Shown here in pieces: positions 12,044-24,600 of a stretch of DNA of 64,000 nucleotides (its first letter is position 1; the number at the start of each line of letters is the position of its first letter). Source of the DNA: Bradysia coprophila (taxonomy: Eukaryota > Arthropoda > Insecta > Diptera > Sciaridae); assembly GCF_014529535.1 (NCBI RefSeq), contig NW_023503928.1:60856-124855 (forward strand), in the 5' to 3' direction. The notes under the pieces were generated by a model. The model was given only the letters and a program-made list of their open reading frames with translations. It searched no databases and was not told where the DNA came from. A program made the position numbers and the translations under genes.

Positions 12044-12622
12044 AGCTAATACAAAGGTTGTAGAGATGTTTACTATTTGAGAGCTACACATCGACTGATG
12101 AAATTAGTCGGCTCGCTTGCCCATTTATGATCCAAAAATTTGGCAGTTGACAGTAGTAATTTTTTTTTTTTAACTAGATCTCTTTTGCGATGCTCTATGT
12201 AGCTAGACAGACGTAAACAGATCAGAAACAAAACTCATTTAGAACTAATTCGAAAAATTACCGCGCATTTTGCGTCTGTTCATTTTTGGTGCACATTCGA
12301 CAAAGCAAAACTTTGCGCCGTCTACGCCACCACCCGAGACAATCACTAACTTTCGAAGCAATTCGAAAAGAAACGTCACGCAGCTGACGTTTTGATATTT
12401 TCATTCTTGACATTCTTGACGTAGCGAAGAACCTTTTTATGTTTTTCTTAATTATTGATGTCCTAACACTGCAAAAGACGGCCCGTCCAAGTGTGGCACA
12501 ACTCCCTTAACGTTCCAACGATGTTGTCAACGCAATTAATTTAAACTCGTAATCGTCAATGTCGATGCTTAACCGTACGATTGAATAAGTTGCCGGTTGC
12601 CCAATTAAATTTTGTTTACATC

Positions 12623-15600
12623 ATGGAACTGCACAGTAATGATGGCAATCCACTGGGTAAGAAGGTTTTTCAGTTTGGAACTAATAATTGTGTAACCAAT
12701 CGATGGTCGATTTAAGATGAACCCGCCTATCATTACCAATACATTACCTGCCCGAGCTATTCCACCGACCAGCAACTGAACGATCATCAACATGCCGATT
12801 CGCTGATTGATCAGACGCAAGCCTATATTCTCCAATCCTATCCCGAATCGGAGAACTATTCCACCACAGAGCTAATCAATCCGGACGCAGAACCACACTA
12901 CCAAATCGGCAACTACATTGCGAACAACATTGAGTACGAGGTTACTGACCCCGGAACAACACAGATTATACTTCATGTGGATGGCACGAATGGCGGTCAA
13001 TTCTATCAGCAGGTCTATGTCAATGACAATCAAACTGCTTCCACATACCATCACTACACAATGGAATCGGCCGATATTGAGAAGCAAGAGAATGAATTGA
13101 TTCATGTGATACCAAGTGGTCACGATTCGTACGAATATTCAATGCTCAATTCGATGGACGAACATTTGCCGATGGATGGTCATCTGCAGGCGGATCATCC
13201 ATTGCCACCCAACGATCACGAATTGTTGCACGAAAAGGAGCAGGCACGAATTCTACTGGAAAGTACTATGTCTCCGTTGCGTAAGTTCAGAGTGGACAAT
13301 TTTAGCTCTCGGTGAAACTGAATTCCATTTCGTCTTACTTTCAGTGGCTGCCGTTAACGACATTACCTCCCGCGATGAAAACCTTCAAAATTATCTCGCC
13401 CAAACCAGCCTAAAAAACGACATGCTCGCCAATCGGATTCCGTCCCACCAGACCAACATCTACAATTCGACGGAAGACGAACACATTCACCACCTGAACA
13501 ACATGAACCCGGTGCCGTTGCACTTAACGCAAATGGAAAATCAGCCAACCACCACAACGACCATGACCCATACATATTCCACCAATGCGAAGTCGAACGG
13601 TGGTGAAAACGAATTTGTCGATATAAATGACATGAACTTTATGGAACATCGGCGGGAAATGGACCACGAGAATTTGCTGGTGCGTCGGTCGCAGCGGAAG
13701 GTTAAGAAAGATGAAGAATGTGAGTTGCATGACGAGATAGTTTAACAAGTTTATCGACTTAACAATTTGGTTGTGTTCGTTTCGTTTCAGTGGTCATTTG
13801 TGATAAACAGGTTCCATATCGATCGCTTTGTTCATTGCCAACCGCTTATTTGTACATTAATGGGAATGGAGATAATGGTAAGTTTGAGTGATTTTATTTA
13901 CTGAATTATGTTCGAGTGAACCAATGGCTGACGTTCCATCTCCCAGATTTTTTTAAAAATGATTTTTGAGACGGTAGGGCTTGAGTTAAAAAAGTCTTTG
14001 ATATACCCAATCCGAGAGGGAAACGACGCGAGCAAGAACTGGGACAGGTTCTATTTGCTATTGGTACAATAGATACCAATGACGTCAATAGATACAAATG
14101 ACACCAATAGACGCCACTAGGCGTGTTGATGTACTATTTCCTTATATTGGTAAACTATTGGTGTCCATTGACATGCATTGGTGTCTATTGACGTATATTG
14201 GTGTCTAGTGTCGGCTATTTGTGGCTATTGGTGACTATTAGGTCTATTGGTAACTATTTGCGTCTGTCGGTGACTGTTCCGAAATAGAACTACGCGGGAA
14301 AATACTGGTCCAAGTGGATTTGCTATTGATACTAGCAGACACCAATAGCAGTCAATAGATACCAACAACTGACCATAGCCCACAGCCACCAATGGAAGTA
14401 TTTGGGATAGGATTTGCTCGTGTAGTTTCCCCCTCGACACAATCACATTAGTTGGATGACTATCTGGGGGACATCCATAAATCAAGTCAGCACTAGAGGG
14501 ATGGTGGGACTCTGGAGTCTAGTGTAAAAAAGTGAATCCCCTCTGTCGGACCAACAGAATTTGGTGATTGTCATGAAGGATTTAGAGCTACATTTTACGT
14601 CCGGAACATTTCACGGTCGGATTTACTATCTCCGAATTAGATGAAAGCGAATTTTGAAGGAATCTCTCGCATGGTTTACCTCCAATCTGGTTCACCACTA
14701 CCAACATATTCATTCATTCGATCAGAGTCCAAGGTCTGCCTTTTCTTAAGAGTCATATCGCCAAGACTTCAGGTGATTGGGGAACAAGCGGTCTCCGATT
14801 TTAATGAGTGATAGCTCGTTGGATTCGTCTTTCAATTCTAGGAAACACGTATCTTTCACTTTTTCTAAAAAAAATTTGTTTTCTGTGAAAAGTGTTCAAA
14901 AGTGATCACATGTCAGAGGGTACCGAAAACAGTTTTTCGACAATAACTCAAGAAAAAATTATTTTAAATTGTTGTAATGTTGTACGAATGTCGGCCTCGG
15001 AAAGACCTACAGGTAGAGTATACACACTCCTTGGTGCATGTAGATCCACGAGAGTTATGACTAAAAATATAGTGAATGTTCAGAGAGTACTCCTTCTCTG
15101 CAGCTTCGTTGTTCCGCAGAACTGAGTATGGGGTGTTGTAGTTGGCTTCACCCACTATCATTGCACATATAAATGAGCCCAGTACTTTTGGGCTGCAAGC
15201 CTACAGAAGTGTTGGAAAAAAAGTTGATGTTCCCCAATCACCTGAAGTCTTGGCGATATGACTCTTAAATACTCAATTTTTGTGTGCTTTTCAGACGTTA
15301 AAGTCTTTGCGAAAAAGGAGATTCCACTCCGCACCAAATTTGGACCGGTTGAAGGCGATATGCAACATATAATCGATCCTGATCACCTGAAGAAGCATTC
15401 CACACTACCGTTATATCTGATTGACGAATCAACATACATCGACACATCCAATGAACGTAAGTCTGACCAATAATTTGCCAATAAATGAACGTGAATCCAT
15501 TGATCGTACTTTCCATTTCCAGTGACGTCGAATTGGATGCGTTTCGTAAAATTGGCTGTGAAAATTTCCGAACAAAATTGTCTGCTCTATGAGTGCGACG

Positions 15601-18600
15601 GGCGACTGTATTTCCGAACGTGCAAATTTATCCACCCGAAGCAGGAGCTAAAGGTCGGCTACAGCAAAGAGTATGCCGATCGATTCGGTTTAAACTTTCT
15701 GGTGCCGGATGACAATGAAGTCGTAAGCGATCAGGAGAAGTGGCCCTGCTTTGAATGTGAATCAAAATTCGAAAGTTTTGACTTACTGCAAAATCACTTA
15801 ATGAACGAACATGACGATGACCCGGCCAATGGCGATGGGAATAAGAAGGTGAAAGCTAAGCGACGGAAAATCCGTTCAAAATTGTCGTCGAGAAAAGTGA
15901 GTGGTCCGACAACAGTGGCGGCTTGTTGCTATTGCAGTAAAGTGTTCTCTAAACTTATAAGCCTTAAACGCCACACCGAATATACGCACAGTTTTGCTGA
16001 TACGGAAAGCAGAGCAACCACTAGTGCTAACAATGAAAATGGCGGCAAAAGTTTCAAATGTGAATTGTGCCGGAGATATTTCACGTCTGCGGAACGTTTC
16101 GATAAGCATCGATTGATTCACTGTACAACGGCTAAAGACACATCATCGCTGAAATGTACATTTTGTCCGAGGAGATTGTTAACACCATCGGCACTATCCA
16201 TGCACATTAAGACGCACATCTATAAGAATCGATTGTTTCACTGCCTCTTCTGTCCCGAACGCTTTCAATGGGCGAACGAAATTATGAATCACGTTCCGGT
16301 GCATCGCGTGGATGGATTTTATTCGTGCGAACATTGTAAGAAGGTGAGTACGAGTACGCGTCTTGTCGTTGACTGGAAATTTAAAAAAAAATGTTTTTTT
16401 GTTGATTTTGTTGGCAGAAATTCAAAGAATATTCAATGGTTCGCAAGCATGTACGCTCCTATCATTCGTCTATACTGCATTCGTGTTCTGACTGTGGGGC
16501 TAAGTTCAAATCCGTTTCGAAGCTGAAGATACATCGACTCAGGTAAGAAAGCCTTTGATTGGATACGTGAAAATTGTGTATTGTAGCGAGTTGATAAAAC
16601 AGGCAGGCAAGACAAAGATTTGGGCTTCCGTTTCTTTGACGTTATTGTGAAATGCAAATATTTTTTTGAGAATCTGATTAATGGTGTAACATAGTTTCTT
16701 GTATTGTCTATCAGTCAAAAACACTCAAAAGAGTAAAAGTGACGCAAGTCCCTGTGCATACTTCCAAAACAACTGATATCGCTGGAGGTGACGCATTCTC
16801 CGCTTGTACGCAAAAACTGTAACAGCAAAAATTTGACCAAAGAAATTCTAGAAACAAAATTTTACCAAAAAAAATTTTGCGTCACAAAGTGGCAGATGAT
16901 TCGGACGTATTAGGACGTATTCTTGCCTATTTTAAAAAAATTCTTAAAAGTACTTTCCTCAACATCTGCCACTTGTGACGCAAATTTTTTTTGGTAAAAT
17001 TTTGTTTCTAGAATTTCTTTGGTCAAATTTTTGCTGTTACAGTTTTTGCGTACAAGCGGAGAATGCGTCACCTCCAGCGATATCAGTTGTTTTGGAAGTA
17101 TGCACAGGGACTTGCGTCACTTTTACTCTTTTGAGTGTTTTTGACTGATATCAGTTCTTTTGAAAGAATTAGTAGATTGAAAAATTTGATAAATTTGAAA
17201 TTTGTGAAATTTTTGAAAAGTTTTGAAAATTTTTGAAATTTTTGAAAATTTTTTAAAATTTTGAAAAATTTTCAAAATTTAAAAAAAAAAAAATTTTAGC
17301 TATATACTAACTATATATAGGTCAACATATCTATATATAGGTCAATATAGTCATATACTAACCATATATAGGTCAATATTGCTATATAGTAACTATATAT
17401 AGGTCAATATAGCTACATATAGGTCAATATAGTCATATACTAACCATATATAGGTTAATATTGCTATATAATAACTATATATAGGTCAATATAGCTATAT
17501 ATAGGTTAATATAGGTCAATATAGCTACATATAGGTTAATATAGGTCAATATAGCTATATATAGGTTAATATAGTCATATACTAACTATATATAGGTCAA
17601 TATAGTCATATACTAACTATATATAGGTCAACATAGCTATATATAGGTAAGTATAGCTATATATAGGTCAATATAGCTATATACTAACTATATATAGGTC
17701 AGTATAGCTATATATAGATCAATATAGTTATATATAGGTCAATATAGCTATATATAGGTCAATATAGCTATATATATGTCAATATAACTGTATATACGTC
17801 CCGTTGCCCAACATACACCAAAAGTGATCAAATTTTTCCCGCTGCCCAACATACACCAAAAGTGACCAAATTTTTCCCGCTGCCCAACATTTACCGAAAG
17901 TGACCAAATTTTTCCCGCTGCCCAACATTCACCGAAAGTGACCAAATTTTTCCCGCTGCCCAACATACACCAAAAGTAACCAAATTTTTCCCGCTGCCCA
18001 ACATACACCGAAATTGACTAAATTTTTCCAGCTGCCCAACCATACCACACAATTTCCAACAAGAAACACATCCCAAAACAACACACATGGCCATCAATTT
18101 CATGTGCCAAAATATACAAAACACACACACACATATACAAATTGGCTTTTATATGGCATTTGTATGGAGACTTTGGGGAGCTCCAGCTCCCAAGATATCA
18201 AGATATGGGTTTTTTCCAACTTTTGAACATTCCATTCTTATTTTTGGGCCATTATTAGCCTATAACCAAAATTTCAGGAAAATCTATAGAAACGTCTAAG
18301 AGTTCCTGGATCCTGGAACTAACTAACTAACTAACGTAGGCGATTTCAGTTATCTGAAAATTCGAAATTTTGCTTATTTTCATACAAACATCAATATTTC
18401 GAAGTTCAATATCTCGGCCAATTTTGAAGCTGTAGTAACGTGTGATAGCTCGTTGAACTCGTATTGATGCCCAGATTCCAAATATTTAAGTTTGGGGGTC
18501 GTTGGAGTTAAGGGGGAGAAGTAAAAAAGTTGCTGTAAATATGCTCCGCTGTCCTCAAAAAAATTTTGTTACAACATTTTTGGTAGTGGACTTGCGTCAC

Positions 18601-21600
18601 GCCCGCTAACTAACGTGCGGGCATGATGAAGGGTTCCTTGACTGCTAGTGTCCCTCGTCCTATTAGGTCAGCATAGTCAGCGAAAGCAGTTAGCTGATTA
18701 CTCGTATAGAACATGGTGCCAGTCCAGTTTATTGACATGGCTCTCGCAACTTTCTCTAACGCCAAGTCCAACAGAGTTCATAATTTCCAAGATAGCGTTG
18801 AAAAACCAGACATAAAATCCCTGAGACCTTTCTCGTATTCAACAGATTTTCCTCATCTTCGAATGTGAATTCACCATTTCGACTACCTTCTACCGACGAA
18901 CAGAACGTTTTTGTTGTCGATTTGTTTAGACATAACTGGTTGCTTCGTCGTCCATCAGGACTTCGTACGAGACTAATTTATCGAATCTTCCTCAGAACTT
19001 GGAAGCTTTCAAATATCTAGCAAGTTCTCACTTCTGATGATCATCCATTTTACACGCGAAAAATCGTAGAAATTTTCAGTAAAACTCAATTGGTTTGGGA
19101 TTTCTATGTTTCAACAAAAAGCTTCGAGGTTTCTTATCTATTTCTCCAATCAACAGTGTTGCTAAGTTTCCCATTTTTCCCTTTTTAATGTTTTGAGCTG
19201 AGAAGATTCCATGCGAATCTCATTGGCCGGTGCTTCATTCAAAGGAACCTTTGAGTATTGGATTGTAGGTTTGTTGTATCCATCATCACCATCATCATCA
19301 TCATCATCTGCCAACTTATTCCAATACTGCTCCTTGGAATCGGAAAACAATACGAATAATGTTCCGGTGACAATCAGCAGACCTGCCGATATCATAAAAA
19401 CGTACTTCCACTGCTCAATGGTTTGCTGTGTTGACAATGTACATAAAGAATGAGTCGCGGAAATAATATCGATCGTAACCTAAGTGCGAAACAGACTTAC
19501 ATTTCCGAAAGTTAAATATCCCACAACGAACGGCGATATGAATCCCGGTAAAATGCCCACCATGCCACTTATTCCCAAAATGACACCCGAAAAATTCGGA
19601 CCAATGTCGACCATACTAGCCAAAGCACCAGTCGATACAGCCCCGTGCAAAGCTGTTGCAATCGTTAGAAACACAACAGCCGACGTAGAATTGCATCCGG
19701 AATAAGCGATTCCGATCACAAACACTCCCTTTAGAATGGAACAGACAAATGTTGCCAATTTTCGCACACTTGTTGCGGACATTTTATCCGTTCGCAGTAA
19801 CCAATCACCGAACATCGAAAAGAAAAAAGCGAAAAACATTCGCATCAGATGGGGAATGCCGGATAGTAATCCGATCATTTTGATGTCCCATCCGTGTATG
19901 ACTTTAAAGTAAGTCGGGGCCTGGACCATTAAGGTGAATAGTCTAAACACGAAAGGATATCAATTCGTACAGAGAAAGGAAGCTTCATTCGATGCTGAAA
20001 GTTCTTACGCCCAAATTCCTCCAAATTGTGAAATTACAATCATCCAAACTGGACAAGAAGTTAGAATGCGCTTCCACGGAACGGAGTGCTGAAAGAATGA
20101 AAATTTCTCAAACTCCAACTGTCATTATTCAAGTATCTTGTTCGCCCACTCAATGAAAGTGGAAAGCATGTATGGTCGATCGTTCGCCCGGAGGACATAA
20201 AAATTTGATTTACGCACTCAAACACACTCATTTTCATATTATTTTGACATAATTTATGAATGCGTTTAAGGTGAATTTGCCGATCGGCCATACCTGTTCT
20301 GTACTTTCATTGCGCCCACTGACCTTTTTCCTATTTTGAAATGATCCCTGCAATGACTGCAAAATGTACTCTTTCTCATCGGGATCGATACGAGGATGTT
20401 TTTCCGGCGAATCAAACACAAAGTACAACCATCCGACATACCAAATGACACCCAAAATTGAACACAAATGGAATACATACTCCCACGATGACAAGGATAT
20501 GACTGCTCCGAAGATCGGATAAAACACTGCAATTCCGACGGAACTTCCCAAATAGGCCGTTACGAATTTACTGCGTTCATGTGGCGGAATCCACTGAGCG
20601 GTCATATTGTGCATTGCTGGCCAGGCCAGACCCTAAATGAATTGATGAAAGTTTAATGACCTCCTCGGGAACGTACAAAACATTCTACTTTACACAAATA
20701 AAACCTTGAAGAACTCTGACGAATATTAAGAGTCTGTAATCCAGAAACGAAACGATCGGCATGATGCTACACATTAGACATCCTATGACATTCGATAGAC
20801 CGAATACGAGTTTTGTTCCGTATTTTCTAGCCAAAATGCCACCAGGAATTTGCATAACCCAATGCAACCAATAAAATGATCCTAATAGCATGCCTTGCTG
20901 CTTCTCGTTCCACTCAAAGCCATCGGTGTGTTGATTAAGCTTCACATGAAAGAGGTGGATCACAGTCATCTCACGTCTCTGTTTATCTCAGATCGGTCAC
21001 TTACATTTAGTATCTGCAAAAGTTTCCTTTCCAGAGAACATGTTTCCCGACCACCCTCTGTCAACAAATTAGATGCATTACCGTAACTCGACACTGACAT
21101 GGCTGTGTCTGCATTCAAGCATATCCCCCTAACAAGTTTTGTTGTCGAGTTACCGTTTACCACTTTCTTTTGCATCACCATATCGACAATCGTGATATTC
21201 ACATTGATCCGAATCATATAATTGATGGCAAATCCAATGAACACCAACCACCACAGAACCGTTCTAGACTTTACACAATTGGTCTTAATGGATTTTAGCT
21301 GCGTCAGTGAATCTTTGGTCGAACAATAAATCGTCGAGGTGACTTTCTCGGGCAATGTGAATGATACATTTGATTGGCGAGCGGCTGAGTTGGTGTACTG
21401 GATTTTCGGATTGTCGTCATTGTCGCAAACGAGCGGTTGATTTGACTGTTCGGAATGTGTCAACTGTTTCTCGGAATCATTGGTGTTTTCTGATAGAGAA
21501 AAATGGAAATCTGATTTATCTAGGTGCTTGTCTGATCTTTTGCGTGGAAGTGGACCTGCTCATCGTAATAACATTCTTATTCACGAAGGGAGTTGAGGTC

Positions 21601-24600
21601 TTATTACTTTTTTCTTAATTGTTTCATTATCTGCCTAAGAACTTATTTTCTATCGACAAACATATAAACTGGTGCGAACTTGGGTGCGAAGTAGTAGAGC
21701 AAAGACTTTTAGAAAATATGAACAACGAAGCGAAATAATCATACTTGTGTGGAACTTTTTATTTTGACAAGTGTAGTGTTTGCAGCTCGAGCCGAAGGCG
21801 AGGAATACAACCACACAACGCAAAACACAAACTTCCAAACAACTACGTAAGGTATTTTATCACATACGCGCGGTGTTCGGATGTCAAAATTACTCAACTA
21901 GAAGAATAATTCAAAAATTACACTTCAGGTCTATATCATTGTCTCGTTTTCTCTTATGTAATAAAATAGAGTACACACTTGTCACTACTCGGCAAGCCTC
22001 GACTTCTTCGTGATAAGTGTGTAACATATATTACTCATTAAGCCACCGGGAATTCAGTTTTAATGTTCATGTCAATGAAGTAATGGCTCATTTCCCGGAG
22101 GCCTCGCGAGTAAAAGCTTTTACTCAAAAACGTGAGGTAAAGTGAACTACGTAGCTCACGGTGCCAAGACTCAGTGCTCAAAAAAGCCCGTCGGGAAAAA
22201 AATTCAAAAGGCTAAGAGAGCGAAGAATCGAGACATAAAATATATCATCAAGGGTACTTTATTTTACCCAGCGTCAGGCTGCGTTTCTTCGCTGAATTGA
22301 TAAAATCAATGCAATATTAACGTCATACAATTCTTAAAATAGTGATCCTACTAACTTCACTGATTTTCTTAACAAGTTTCATTGAGTTTGTGGACTATGG
22401 TTCGAATATCTACCTCACAAAAACGACTTCGTTTTTTTGCAACACAAAATAGATTTTCTGTGTCTACCGAAATCTAGGTTCATTTGCTTATCATAACGGC
22501 CGTGATCACAAAATCGGCGTTATTCGGACTCAAGTGCTCAACCAATTCGAATCGCTCCCACTTATTTTTCGAAATACAGAAACATTTCGTGAAAATCACG
22601 AGTTTCACGATGGTTGGAATATCACATTCAAATGTAACGTTTCAAACTTTTCAATGAAATGTCACGTCGGATAATCACCCGAGTGCAAATAGTATTTCAA
22701 ATGAAGCGTCAAATGCGACGTCTCACTTGCTTGCACACGAAGCAAGATGCATGCTTTGTATCTAACAAATCTCTGACTTAAATCCTTTTCCAAAGTTTCT
22801 GAAGCTAATTTAGAAACAACGGAAAAGATGTTGTCCTGTGTCATGTCATAGGCGAATTGAAAGGGGACAATTAATAACAAATGAGATTTCCATTTTACAA
22901 ATGTATGAGTATGAAAATATTAAAAAGCCCATTCGGATCTCGACTTAGGTAAAAGGCCCTTCGGGATTCCCCCGAATCCCAGTCCGGCACTGCCAAAACT
23001 TTTTCTGAAGTTTCTAAGTAAAATGCCTCACTTGGCAATGCAACAAATGGTGGAAATGACTTCTTACGTGTCCGCTTCGCCTTGGATCGGTAAACGTCCC
23101 ACAAGAAGTGATATTTACATCTTTTGTCTCAATAGTAAGTAATGTATTATTATATGCTTAAGATGTCGACCAAATTGCTTGAAATGTAAAAGTTGGTTAC
23201 GATTTTGGACAGTGGACGCATATAGTCAATAAACTTATTTTTTATGTTTCACTTCTTTCGATGCCTTCAGCATCTAAGATCGCTTACATAACTTGTGATA
23301 ACAGTCAAAAAAATTGTGTTCGTTTATTCAGGCCTCCCACGCTTTTAGAATCCTCCTATTTTAGAAGTGGTTTTTAGACATAGGTTTTAGGAGATTTTTA
23401 GGAGCTTTCGTTTGCCGGGAAGAATATGTTTCCATGTACAAATAGCTGGATGTGGAAGGCCACTATTTTCGTCATAAATTCATCATTGTCCCTAAATCTT
23501 GGGTAAAACAGGAACAACTCATATTTTTGTTTTTACAATGGCTGTGAAGTCTCTATTTCCTATAAGAGTTATTTTGGGGGTAGAAAAAAGTCGAAAAAGT
23601 TGGAGTGAAAGATAACGATGTTTGTCTTTTTAACTTTGATAAAATGTCAATATGTGATAGCGATAGCTAATTTTAAATCTAATTCCAAATGGAATTCAGG
23701 ACAGGAAAGTTTTCCAATATATTTTACATTTTGGTCGGGCTATCACCACTGTACTGACCGAAAATGTTTAGAACTAAATCAAAAGCAATTTTAGTTTAAA
23801 AATGAGTGAGACCAACGCACTTCAAGAACAGAACAGATTTTTTGACCGTCAAATAGCCTCTTATTTTGTTCCCCGCAGTAGTATTATACCAACATAAAAA
23901 ACTAAATTTTCATTCAGGCTGGCCAAAAATGTCACATTCTTTCACCAAATAGAGCACCAAAACAACAACTTTTTCTCCCACTACTTCTCTCACTTTTTTA
24001 CACTTTTCGTTCCCAATCACGTCACTTTTCGTGTCCAGTAGTGTAGTCACGTCACTTCATTAAGGAATTTGTTAAATATTATTTTGTTTCTGTACGAAAT
24101 TACATTTTAATTTGTTATGAACAATTGAGCTAACTTGCGAAACATTACTTTGATTACTTTGATTGATGAAGTAAGAAATGTGAGAACTGTGATCACAGTG
24201 TAAACAAACGATTCAATTCAAGTTTGTTGTTATGATTTGTTCGGAATATGTCTTTTTGGTCAGCCTGAATGAAAAATAGTATATGTCACACGGAACAAAA
24301 AGGTGCTTCGCGGAGCTCCGCTCCATCCTCGGACGCTTTCACCACTTGGGTCAAAAACGCACCTTTTTGTTCGTAGTAACATAATCATGTCCGGAGCGAT
24401 AGCGGAGGACTTGACGCAGTCTAACTTCCAAAAAAAGAACGAAGAAATTTTTTTGAGACGCGGCAACTATATATAGGCGAGAATTTAAGTTTCTACCATT
24501 TGGTTTATATCACCACAAAACATATTCTATCATATTCTCGCTTCAAATACGAGCAAAACGAGCTATCACTCGACTATGTAGGTTTAAAATTGCCAAAGAT

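Noticed and set aside
13116..13745. Plus-strand 209-codon frame overlapping PRDM10 exons 2 and 3
   Set aside because: Its second half is real exon 3, but its first part is a wrong frame of exon 2 joined through an intron; the spliced model explains both.
17748..18130. Overlapping minus-strand frames (MLGSGKNLVTFG type)
   Set aside because: They are translations of the 38 bp tandem repeat; no splice or start context and no family.
19211..19453. Plus-strand frame opposite the transporter C-terminus
   Set aside because: Antisense shadow of a well-supported minus-strand exon.
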